Source: Ophiosphaerella korrae
Lineage: Eukaryota; Ascomycota; Dothideomycetes; Pleosporales; Phaeosphaeriaceae
Length of the DNA: 14,989 nt
Assembly (NCBI GenBank): GCA_028456385.1
Contig: JALNQF010000752.1
Span: 1-14,989 of the forward strand
Reading direction: 5' to 3'
The notes beneath the pieces are model-generated. The model did no database searches. It worked only from the letters and a program-made list of their open reading frames with translations, and had not been told where the DNA came from. Position 1 is the first letter of the stretch, and the number at the start of each line of letters is the position of its first letter. Of this stretch, positions 1-8,517 are shown one piece after another. The position numbers and the translations under genes were made by a program.

Positions 1-639
1 AAAGAGTAAATTCCTAGAGCTTAAAAAGGGCTCTAATTAACTAATAATACTTATTAGGTAGTAGTAGTAGTAGCTAGAGTTAAAGAAGTTAACTGTTTTT
101 AGAGTTAAAATCGTTATTTACAAAGTATAGAGCTAAGGTTTTTACTAATTTTAGTATAAAATTAAGATATGCGCAACTTCTATATATAAAACGTGTTAAC
201 TATAAACCTTTTTCTACTACTTCTACTCTACGCTAATAAAATTAAACCTAAAAGTATTTATATATAGTATAAGGGAAAGTAAAGTTAATACTACTAAGTA
301 ACTTAATAGCGCTAGATCTCTATATAAGTACTTACTATAGATATAAGCTTTATAATAGGTAGGTTTATTAATATAGGGGACCTAGTAAGCTTAATATTTA
401 TAAGTATTAAGGGGTAAGTAGCGTAGAGTAGCTCTAGCTAGGAATTTAGTAGCTAGTTATAAATTCTATAATAGTAAACTAGACCTACGCGTAACTAGTT
501 ATAAGAGAGCGTAGTAGTTATAGCTATAGTAGTAGGAGTAGGCCTTAACCTAAAAAGAGTCTTATACTTACTAGTTAAGGTAAACTATTCCTACTATTTT
601 TACGCTATAATTTATCTTTAGCTAGTAGTAAAGTTTTTT
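1..639. other. Unassigned 3' end of element B, possibly with partial LTR
   Basis: No domain is recognisable on either strand. On the minus strand the pol frame of B can be read on for a while past the tandem repeat, but without family landmarks. A pyrimidine-rich run at about 205-232 would be a purine-rich tract on the minus strand. It is followed (lower coordinates) by a sequence that could be an LTR start with TG mutated to TA, near 203. If so, about 1-203 would be part of the 3' LTR of B. This boundary is a guess, since no second LTR copy is in the window. A few unmutated TG/CA sites survive near 93 and 168-195. Confidence 0.3.
58..72. repeat. (GTA)5 microsatellite
   Basis: Five perfect GTA units. 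Short and of no evident function. Trinucleotide TAG/GTA runs are expected by chance in this composition. Confidence 0.6.
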
Positions 640-1010
640 AATTACGCCTTAGAGGGCCTTTTTACGCTTACTAATAGCTAAAGTACTTTACTAGGTTACG
701 TCTTTATTAAGCTCTATTTTAGGTATATAGTTAGTATTTTAGGCTTCTCTAAGTAGTTCTAGTAAAAGTTAAAAGTAGTAATTATACTTTATAAAGGAGC
801 TTTTTTACGCCTATTAATAGTTTTAAGCTTATCTAAGTAGTTCTAGTAAGAGCTAAAGGTAGTAATTACGCCTTAGAGGAGGCTTTTTTATACCTATTAG
901 TAGGTTAAGATACTCTAATAAGTTATATCTTTGTTAAGGCTTTATTTTTTTAGTATACGTAGAGTTAGTAGTTTAGCTTTTCTAGGTAGTTTTAGTAAAA
1001 GTTAAAGGTA
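640..1010 (-). repeat. Degenerate tandem repeat at the end of element B pol
   Basis: Three adjacent units each begin with an AATTA-(CG/TA)CCTT-like motif and end with a GTAGTTxTAGTAA-AGxTAAAxGTAG-like motif: about 640-779 (140 bp), 780-863 (84 bp) and 864-1010 (147 bp). The middle unit matches the two ends of the longer ones and lacks roughly 60 central bases. On the minus strand the units read as repeated peptides with a shared TRTT-x-x-SLK-like core, starting in the last helix of the chromodomain. The 84- and 147-bp units are multiples of three; the 140-bp unit is not. Either the protein's tail was once repeated, or the duplication spread from the coding end into the untranslated region. 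Confidence 0.7.
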
Positions 1011-1488
1011 GCTTTATATTTTATAAATTCTTCTACTAACTCTTATATAGGTTTATTATAGCTAGTCTAGTAAACTAAGTAGTACTATCTTATATATTTT
1101 CTATACTCTTTAAAGTATATATTTAAAATAGCTTCTACTAGGTATTCTTTATATACGCTACTAGTTTCTTTATTAGTAATAATAATAGAGATTAGCTATA
1201 GTAGGTCTTAATCTAGTAAAAGCTTCTAATCCCTAGAGCGTAAGAGTTTTAGAGAGAAGACTAAGAATACGCCTTTACTTAGTATCTCTTAGAGTAGTAC
1301 TAGCTTATATACTCTACTATTATAGATAACTCTCTTAATAAAGTATAGGCTTACCTATTAGTAGTCTAATTTTAGGGTTAGCTAAGTAGTTCTCTAATTA
1401 GCTATACTAATATAGGCTTAGTTACTAACTTTATATACTAGTCTACTTTAGTAAAAGGTATTAGCTTAGGCTACTTACTCTTATTATA
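970..1488 (-). pseudogene. pol: Element B integrase C-terminus and chromodomain (dead)
   Basis: On the minus strand this continues the integrase frame that breaks off at 8953 (forward codon positions congruent to 2 mod 3 on both sides). First comes the integrase C-terminal region, with recognisable remnants of the GDxVWL...KLDYR...GPF...RVxxxxYxLxLP module that precedes the fungal Gypsy chromodomain, at about 1200-1450. A chromodomain follows at about 970-1155. It starts EYLVEAIL, includes YLVY*TSYNKP (the family's YLVKW-x-GY) and ends with a FI-x-YKATFNFY helix. Stop codons stand at Trp and Gln positions. Chromodomains of chromoviruses bind histone marks and steer insertion to heterochromatin; here it can no longer be translated. 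The frame continues into the tandem repeat, so the original stop is uncertain. Confidence 0.85.
1484..1488. repeat. Target-site duplication of element A, left copy
   Basis: The sequence ttata directly precedes the first base of the 5' LTR and recurs directly after the 3' LTR at 8948-8952. Five bases is the usual duplication length for Ty3/Gypsy integrases. Because the region is AT-rich, the match alone is weak. It is backed by LTR ends fixed independently through alignment and by restoration of element B's frame. Confidence 0.85.
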
Positions 1489-1918
1489 TATTATAGGTAT
1501 AATAGAGGAAATCGAGATAGAACTAATTAGCCCTAACTTAGATACTAATAAAGTATAAGATAAGTAAAGTAATAATCTCGATTAGGAGACTATATATAAT
1601 TAGGATACCTAAGGTAATCTATAATTTATAGATTCTTAGTATCTATAGATTATAGATTAAGATAATCTATAATCTATTAGTCTTAGTAACTATAGATTAT
1701 AGATTACAATAAGTATATAGTTAATAGGATATATATTATTAGGATAATATTAGTAATTTAATCTCTTAACTATAGAACACTAATACAAGATAGTTATAAA
1801 ATATCTTCTATTAATCCTAGTTATTATAGATTATAACTTAAGCTTTTACTATTAATTCTTAATCTACTAACTCTTTATAAAATAAGTACCTATAGTTAAT
1901 AATAAGCAGCCTATAATA
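1489..1918 (+). repeat. 5' LTR of element A
   Basis: This is 430 bp and aligns without indels to 8518-8947 at a constant offset of 7,029. Sequence identity stops sharply at both ends. The first bases, tattataggtat, derive from TGTTACGGGTAT, the form preserved at the edge of the inverted solo LTR. The last bases, cctataata, have lost the canonical CA end. Compared with the 3' LTR I count about 23 differences, all C/T or G/A. This copy keeps CG at two places (ATCGAG and CTCGAT) where the 3' LTR has TA. The promoter and polyadenylation signal should lie here but cannot be placed. Confidence 0.93.
1616..1705. repeat. Two adjacent palindromes inside the 5' LTR
   Basis: First inverted repeat: arms 1616-1633 and 1641-1658 (18 nt each, near-perfect here and perfect in the 3' LTR copy) around a 7-nt loop. 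Second: about 1664-1680 and 1690-1705, nearly the same arm sequence AATCTATAATCTATAG, around about 9 nt. The four arms are variants of one unit in alternating orientation. They are present in both LTRs and in the solo LTR, so they predate the three insertions. Function unknown. Confidence 0.85.
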
Positions 1919-2891
1919 CATTACTAATTTAGTTATTATAAAAAGTAAAGCGTAAGTAGCGTATAGTCTAGCTAATACAATAGTAGAAAGTTTAACTAAA
2001 TAATTAGGTAAAGCCTCTAAGAGTAGTCCTAAAATAGATAGTACTATATAGGAAACAATTAAAGGTTATCTTAACTAACTAATTAACGACAAAGAAGATA
2101 TAAAAATAGTAATTAATACCTTAGAGACGTAGAATAAAGAACTATAAGACTACGTAAAATAAAATAAGGTATAAATTAAGGCTATTATCTAAGGATAGAA
2201 CTAGATAGAACTAATTACCTAAAGATTAGAGATAAGTACGACAAAGAAACTACTAAAGATACTTATCCTTAAGAAATTTAATAGAATAAGAGAAAAACTA
2301 AGACCTTTTATTATATTAGTATAACTCTAGATAGATATACAAGTACTACACTTTGATATAGAAGAAAAGAAGGTAATATATATTAGATTATACCTTAAAG
2401 AGGACGTAATAAGATAGTATAAACCTTACTAGATAGATTACACGATATACTCTCTAATAACCTAGAAGGATAAAACTAGAGCTATTTTTAGAAGCTATAA
2501 ATACTTTACTAAATAAATAAGAGTAGCGTTTAGAGATATAGACGTTACCTAATAAGCTAAAGAGTAACTAGAAAAGCTTATATAGAACTAGAGTATTCTA
2601 AAGTATATATTATAATTTAAATAACTATTGTAGAATATAGAATAGAATAAGTTAGCCTTAATATTACAATTTAAATAAAGACTAAACTTAAAGATCTAAT
2701 ATAAAATAATATATATAGAGAAACTAAGGATACTAGAAGCTCTAAAGTAATAGGTAATATAAATTAATAATAATTTTTAAGAAAAGAAGAAGAATAAATA
2801 TAGAGGTTATACCTAGAACTATAATAAGGGAGACCCTATAATCTTTAATACTAATAAGGAGAGGAAGAAAAAGAAGAATAAAGACTTTACG

Positions 2892-3002
2892 TACTTTAAC
2901 TATAGTAAACTAAGCTACTATACAAAAAACTATAGATCTAAGTTAAAAAAAGATATAGTATACTATAAATATAAGAAACTAAGATACTTTATAAAAGACT
3001 AT
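2892..3002 (+). other. Two ancestral zinc knuckles with all ligands changed to Tyr
   Basis: Knuckle 1 has ligand codons at 2892, 2901, 2916 and 2931; knuckle 2 at 2961, 2970, 2985 and 3000. The spacing is exactly CX2CX4HX4C in both. All eight ligand codons are TAC or TAT, the products of TGY-to-TAY (Cys) and CAY-to-TAY (His). The Gly before the His is Ser in knuckle 1 and Arg in knuckle 2, again G-to-A. The spacing identifies the domain even though no Cys or His remains. Confidence 0.9.
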
Positions 3003-3292
3003 AAAAGTAAAGACTTAAAGAAAGAAACTTAGTTAAAAATAACTAAAAAGAAGAAGGAAGTACTATAAGTATAGGCTAAACCCTAAGAGAAGGTAGCTAG
3101 GAGTAAAGAAGTATAATATATAATACTCTACTAGACCTTTTATTATAATAATAACTACTATATATATCTTTCTAGTAAATAGAGAGTTGTATAGTTTTTA
3201 TAGAAATAGAGATATAGAGTAGCTATAATAAAGAAAAGAATAAAAGCTTAGCTAGAAGAAATAGCCTAAGTAATAGACTTACTAATAGAAGA

Positions 3293-3297
3293 CTTAG
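3293..3297. repeat. Target-site duplication of the solo LTR, left copy
   Basis: The sequence cttag precedes the solo LTR and recurs immediately after it at 3724-3728. It contains C and G, so chance is a weaker explanation than for an all-AT duplication. It fixes the LTR limits at 3298-3723. Confidence 0.9.
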
Positions 3298-3723
3298 TAT
3301 AATAGGCTACTTATTATTAACTATAGGCACCTATTAAGGGGGTTAGTAGATTAAAAGTTAATAGTAAAAGCTTAGAGGTAATCTATAATAACTATAAATA
3401 ATAGAAGATATTTTATAACTATCTTGTATTAGCGTTCTATAGTTAATAGATTAAATTACTAATACTATTCTAATAATACGTATCCTACTAACTATATACT
3501 CGTTGTAATCTATAATCTATAATTGCTAAGACTAGTAGATTATAGATTGTCTTAATCTATAATCTATTAATACTAAGAATCTATAGATTATAGATTAACC
3601 TAGGTGTCTTAGTTATATGTAGTTTCCTAATCGAGGTCGTTACCTTACTTGTCCTATACTTTATTAGCGCCTAAATTAGGACTAATTAGTTCTATCTTAA
3701 TTTCTTCTATTATACCCGTAACA
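3298..3723 (-). mobile_element. Inverted solo LTR of the element A family, nested in gag-pol
   Basis: The 426 bp match the full length of the element A LTRs in reverse complement, starting (minus strand) with TGTTACGGGT and ending with cctattata, between cttag duplications. It is about 4 bp shorter than the A LTRs, mainly at one small indel next to a C-run near 3338. It retains clearly more TG/CA/CG than the surroundings, for example near 3425, 3434, 3503, 3522, 3548, 3604, 3618, 3642, 3650 and 3718. It probably arose by LTR-LTR recombination of a full copy inserted later than element A, and was mutated less. Its short length may also have put it below efficient RIP detection. Confidence 0.93.
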
Positions 3724-3728
3724 CTTAG
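3724..3728. repeat. Target-site duplication of the solo LTR, right copy
   Basis: A second copy of cttag, directly after the acccgtaaca edge of the inverted solo LTR. It marks the point where element A's gag-pol resumes. Confidence 0.9.
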
Positions 3729-6700
3729 AAGGAGAAGAGCCCTTAGTACTATTAATCTAAGCTAAAGGACTAGTACTAGATAAAGAGACTACTACAACTA
3801 CTTCTAAAGGACTATAGAGAAGTAAAAGATAAGTTAGTATAAGAGGTATAAAGTATACCTAGCTAATAATATATAGCTATAATAGCTATATAATAATAAA
3901 TATAGAAGAATAAAATAAAGAATAAAGATTTATTTAAATATACTTAATAGTTATAAGTATAGAGGAAGTGTATAAAGACTAGAAAGAACGTAATCTTAAA
4001 GAAACTAAGTTTATTCTATTTTAAGAATAGATAAAGTAAGATATAGTTATAGTAAGAAGGATACTTATACTAAAAGAATTATAGTACTTTATAAAAAAAA
4101 CGTAATAGATTAATAAAGCCTATATACTAAGAATACTAGTAGTATACTATATCCTAATAATAGATATACCTAGAAAAAGTAAGTACTAGGAAGGGGATAA
4201 CAAGATAATAGATCTAAAATATCTAGTACACTTTAAAGTATTATAGATATTATACCTAGATAAGAATTATATTATATATAGAAACTCTAAAGTAAATAAT
4301 AATATATAGCCTATAAAAAGAAAAAGCTATAACTATATAAGAGTAATTATAGTAAAAGATATCTAAAGATAAGAAATAATCCTAGAAAATAGATACGTAG
4401 TAGTAAGGCCTAGACCTAAACTAACTAAAAAATACGTCTAGAGAAGACTATAGTATAAATATACAAATAATAAATATCTAAAATATAAAATATATAAACT
4501 TAAAGTAGAGTTATAACTCTAAAAAGATAGATAATTTATAAAACTACCTAAGTAAAAAAAGCTAAAAAGTATAAAAGGCCTATATATTACAAAAATAGGT
4601 ATATACTAAAGAAAAGAAGTATAAATAATAATTAATAGTAGAGCTATAAGAAACTTTATATTAAAGAAGTTTATAGAAAAGTAAGGAATAAAGTATATAA
4701 TAAAGAAGTACCCTTAATAACTAAGTATAATTAAAGGAAAACTATTCTAAGAACTTATTAGGTTTAAAATAGTTCTCTTAATACTTAAACTAGAAGAGAT
4801 AATAATTAAGAACATAGTTATAGATATAATAAGAATTAATAATAAATAAGATATAATATTAGGTATACTATAGTTATAGATAACTAACCTATATATTAAT
4901 TAGAAAATAGGAAAGATTAATTATAGTAGAATAGATATATTAAAAGCTAATATAAGTACCTATAAGGGAGAATTCTCTAAAAAATAGGAAAAATAGGAAA
5001 AATAGCTTATAGAGCTAGAGGATTACCTTCTAGAATATTAACTATAGGATTTAGTAATAGAACTAGAAGAAAATAAAGATATAAGATAGAGCTTAGTCTA
5101 CTAAAAAATAGAAGAAGAATCTAAAATTAAATAAGTATTTATCTAAAATATAATAAAAAAAGGATAGATAAGAAAGTTTAAATCCTTAGTAGTATATAGA
5201 CTTATATTCGTAGACAAAAAGAGAACTAGTAATAAGAAACTTTACGTAGATTTTAGAAAAACTAATATAATTATAAATAAAAACTAATACCTACTACTAT
5301 AGATAGATAAAATATAAGATAGACTAAGAGAAGTAAAAATCTTTATAAAACTAGATATCTAGAACGCCTACTACTAGATTAGAATTAAAGAAGGTAATAA
5401 ATAGAAAATAGTATTTAGAATATAGTATAGACTATATAAATACTTAGTTATACTATTTAGCTTAATAAATACGCTAGTAGTATTCTAAGAAAGAATTAAT
5501 ATAGTACTAAGAGAGTACTTAGATATATTTATATTTGTATATTTAGATAATATCCTTATATTCTTAAAAATAGAAGAAGAATACGTATAATATATATATA
5601 AAGTATTAAAGAAACTAGTAAAAAATAAACTATTTCTTAAGATAAGAAAATATAAATTTTATACAAACAAAATAGATTTCCTTAGATTTATTATTAAACT
5701 AGGAAAAATTAAGATTAACCTAGAGAAAATTAGATTAATTAACAAATAGCTAACACTAAGAAACCTAAAAGAGGTATAATAATTTTATAGGCTAGCTAAC
5801 TTCTATAGAAAGTTAATAGTAAGATATTCTAAAGATATAAAACCTATAATAAGACTTATAAAGAAAGATACGCTATTTAAATAGATAAAGGAATATAATA
5901 AAGTATTTAATAAGATTAAGAAAAAATTTATAGAAAATCTAGTTATTAGAATATATAACCTAGACCTACTAGTAATAGTAAAAACAGACGTATCTAATTT
6001 AGTTTATAGAATAGTACTAATATAAGAAGACCTAGAGACTAAAAAAGAATATTTAGTTAAATACTTCTCTAAGAAAATAAAGATAGTAGAACTTAACTAC
6101 CTAATCTATAATAAGAAGATACTAGTAATCTACAAAGTATTTAAATAATAGAGAGTATACCTATAAAGAGTAAAGTACTAGATAAAAGTCTATATAGACT
6201 ATAAAAACCTTATAAGATTTATAATAAATAAAGAATTATTATAACGCTATATAAGATAGTAGGAGTTCTTATTAATATTTAATATAGAAATTATATATAT
6301 AAAAGGGAAAGATAATTAGTTTATAGATACTCTTAGTAGAAGACTAGACTTATAAGAAGAAGTAAGCGCTACTAGTATAGTTCTAGTTAAGAATAAAGAA
6401 GGATATTTAGTCCTAAATATACCTAAAATAGCTACAATACTTAAAAGAACAAGTAGTAAGCTAGATAAATAGATTTAGAAAATAACAAAAGAAGTATCTA
6501 AAGAAATAGAAAAGCTAGAAATCTAAGAAAGATTTATATAAGCTTATAGAAGAATATATATTCTAAATAAAATCTAGAGAGAATTTATATAATAATTTTA
6601 TAAATTACTAGTATATAGTTACTAAGGAATAGAGAAAATATTAGATAGACTACTATAAGATTACTATATTCTAAAAGTAAGATAACTAGTAATAGAAGTA

Positions 6701-7903
6701 CTACAAGACTATATAGAATATTATAAGAATAAATATAATAGATATGTACTATATAGAATACTATAACTAGTAGAAGTACTAAAATAACTATAAGGAGTTA
6801 TTATAATAGACTTTATTATAAAGCTACTAAAGTCTAAAGACTTAATATTAAGAGTTAAGTATAATAGAATCTTAATAATAGTAGATAAACTTATAAAGTA
6901 TACGTACTTTAGACTATATAAAGAGAAAAGTAAGATAGAGGTTACTATATACTAAGTCCTAGGAATAGTAATTAGCTAATATAGACTACTAGACAAAATT
7001 ATTATAGATAGAGATATATAATTTATATTAAAACTATAGAGAATAATAGTAGTATAATTAAGAATATAATACGTAATATCTATAGTATATTACCTATAAA
7101 TAGATAAATAATTAGAACGAATAAATTAGATAGTAAAATAATACTTAAGATACTACCTTAACTATAATTAGAATAATTAAGTATAGTTACTACCTATAGT
7201 ATAGTTAGTATATAATAGCGTAAAGAATATAGTAATAAGAGTATTACCTTTTTTTATAAACTATAGATTTAGGCCTAATATATACTAGATACTAAGAAAC
7301 TAGATATTTTAGTTCTTAAAAAGAGAAAACTTTACTAATAGACTTAAAAATATATATAACTAATTAAGACAAGACGTAGAATTCTTATATAATTAGATAG
7401 TAAAATATTATAACAAGAAATATAAAAAAGAACCTTAGTTTAGAGATAGAGAAAAAGTATAGTTAGTATAAAAAAATATTAAGAGTAAGTAACTAAGTTT
7501 AAAATTAGACTATATTAAAATAAAACTATATAAAATTAAAAAAGAAGTTATACTAGTTATATTTAAATTAAAGCTACTAAACAAGATAAAGATATACTTA
7601 ACATTTTACGTAGCTCTACTAGAACAAGTACTATAAGAAGTAGAACTACTAGTATATAAAGTAGACACGTATAGAAAATAAGAAGAATAAGAAGTTAAGA
7701 AAATCCTAGTATACTAGTTCTATAATAGAAGAAACTACTATTTAGTAAAATAGATAAGTATAGATAAAAAAGGACAACTATAAGAGAAAATATAGGAACT
7801 AAAGGATAATCTTAATTACCTTAAGAAACTAAAGGACTTCTAAAGTTAAAACTCTCTAGAACGCTTAGTAGTAAACTAAGAGAACTAATATTACTAATAA
7901 TAG
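3724..7903 (+). pseudogene. pol: Element A Pol (dead): PR-RT-RNase H-IN-chromodomain
   Basis: One frame throughout (codon starts congruent to 2 mod 3). Protease: active-site remnant INSRAIRNFI at about 4631-4660 (from IDSGAT; catalytic Asp now Asn), with the DIILG-type flap region at 4850. RT: FVDKK and LYVDFRKTN (5210-5265), LDI-x-NAYY (5355), YLDN at 5540-5551 (YLDD, second Asp lost), then the FLRFI...NFYRKLI connection (5690-5815). RNase H: KTDVSN at about 5985, ELNYLIYNKKILVIY at 6090-6135, VYIDYKNL at about 6190. Integrase: LVYSY*GIEK zinc-binding remnant near 6610, core Asp in IDFI (6809), Asp in IIIDRD (about 7003), Glu in LERIN near 7115, then YLRYYLNY and LLP. A chromodomain-like end has YLVK*ISIDKKGQL*E (7739-7785) and a LKDNLNYLKKLKDF helix. 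Dozens of TAA/TAG stand at Gln/Trp positions. The natural stop is among the TAAs at 7877-7903. Confidence 0.93.
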
Positions 7904-8290
7904 ATAGAGAAGTAATAAGAATATCTAATATAGGACCTACTATAATAAACGCCTTATCTAAGTCTAGCTTAGCTTCTAGAGCTACTAACTATTTAGCTAA
8001 TTTCTTATTATTTAAAGCCTTTATCTTATAAAAGTAAAAGAGATAAGTTTAATTTTTTACTAGCTTACTCTATATACGCTCCTAGATACGCTTATACTTA
8101 GCTTTAGCCTCTACAATTTAAGATAGTAATTTCTCTTAAGTTTAGTTAATAGCTTTCTCTATTATTATTAAGCCTAGACGCAAGAATAAGTATAATAAAC
8201 GTATACTTAGAAAGAGAGATACTAAATATATTATAAGAACTACGTATATTTATATAAATATATACTTTATAAGCCTTACTATTATTTATA
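7890..8290 (-). pseudogene. Possible antisense reading frame between pol and 3' LTR
   Basis: Not recognised as any family. On the minus strand, codons with forward start divisible by 3 give a Lys/Glu/Ala/Leu/Gln-rich peptide over about 8175-7920 once TAA/TAG are read as mutated Gln. It contains stretches such as VEAKAKYKRI*ERI*SK and LVALEAKLDLDKAFIIVG and looks helical and possibly coiled. Upstream (8180-8290) the same frame becomes hydrophobic and less convincing, and downstream it runs antisense to the chromodomain end. The plus strand here shows nothing familiar. It could be a degenerate antisense gene carried by element A, a piece of another transposon or host gene captured by it, or a coincidence of composition. 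It lies within the element because it is internal to the LTR pair. Confidence 0.3.
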
Positions 8291-8503
8291 GAAATAATAT
8301 AAAGAAGAGACTTAAGATTTAACTTAGGAGAAGTATAACAAGAATAAGGAAATATTTTAATACTATTGCGTAATACTTAATTAGTAAGAAGATAGTAATA
8401 ACGTATAGATAAAATAAGTATAAGAGAAGATAAAGAACTCTATATTAATAAAGAAACTAGACTAATAACTCTAGCTCTAGAATAGATAAACTAGGACCTA
8501 CCT

Positions 8504-8517
8504 AGAAAGAGAGATAG
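8504..8517 (+). promoter_or_regulatory. Polypurine tract of element A
   Basis: The purine-rich run agaaagagagatag directly abuts the first base of the 3' LTR. That is where plus-strand DNA synthesis is primed in LTR retrotransposons. It is broken by a single T. Confidence 0.7.

Larger units (their letters stand above)
1..1488 (-). mobile_element. Element B, 3' portion (Ty3/Gypsy chromovirus, interrupted)
   Basis: This is the downstream part of the minus-strand element whose upstream part lies at 8948-14989; element A separates the two. The join is supported by the target-site duplication ttata (1484-1488 and 8948-8952). It is also supported by the reading frame: integrase sequence ending at 8953 resumes at 1488 in the same frame and reaches a chromodomain near 970-1155. 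The part below about 640 is not recognisably coding and probably holds the 3' untranslated region and perhaps part of the 3' LTR. The partner LTR would lie beyond position 14989, so the LTR cannot be delimited here. Confidence 0.85.
2034..3297 (+). pseudogene. gag: Element A Gag (dead): capsid and double zinc-knuckle nucleocapsid
   Basis: This is the structural protein that would form the virus-like particle and bind genomic RNA. The frame has codon starts divisible by 3. The N-terminal part reads as Glu/Lys/Gln-rich and probably coiled (about 2050-2240). The capsid follows with a clear family motif, FNRIREKLRPF at about 2277-2310, then an EEKK-V-x-YI-x-LYLK-x-D segment that corresponds to the conserved LKGxA helix. 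The nucleocapsid carries two CX2CX4HX4C knuckles at 2892-2933 and 2961-3002, every metal ligand now Tyr. The frame continues through a WTxCYDDxC-like stretch (about 3130-3165) up to the solo LTR at 3298. The start is uncertain because ATG has become ATA; 2034 or 2046 are candidates. Without the 431-bp insertion this frame runs directly into pol. Confidence 0.85.

Noticed and set aside
205..232. Definite polypurine tract and 3' LTR boundary of element B
   Set aside because: The run is interrupted and there is no second LTR in the window to align with. It is kept only as a low-confidence note.
1616..1658. Rho-independent terminator or tRNA-like hairpin
   Set aside because: The stem is almost pure A/T with no GC core or T-tract, and it occurs in three LTR copies of a eukaryotic element.
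1616..1705. CRISPR-like array from the repeated 16-18-nt motif
   Set aside because: The units alternate in orientation, are separated by only a few bases, lie inside LTRs, and no cas gene is present.
1919..2033. Primer-binding site for a specific tRNA just after the 5' LTR
   Set aside because: The site should be here, but TGG and most informative bases are altered by C/T and G/A changes. Naming a tRNA would be guessing.
2034..7903. A genome with reassigned TAA/TAG codons (Gln, as in some ciliates) that would make these ORFs readable
   Set aside because: Stops also replace Trp, and Cys/His-to-Tyr, Asp-to-Asn and Gly-to-Arg/Ser changes hit catalytic and metal-binding residues. That pattern is mutational decay, not a different code.
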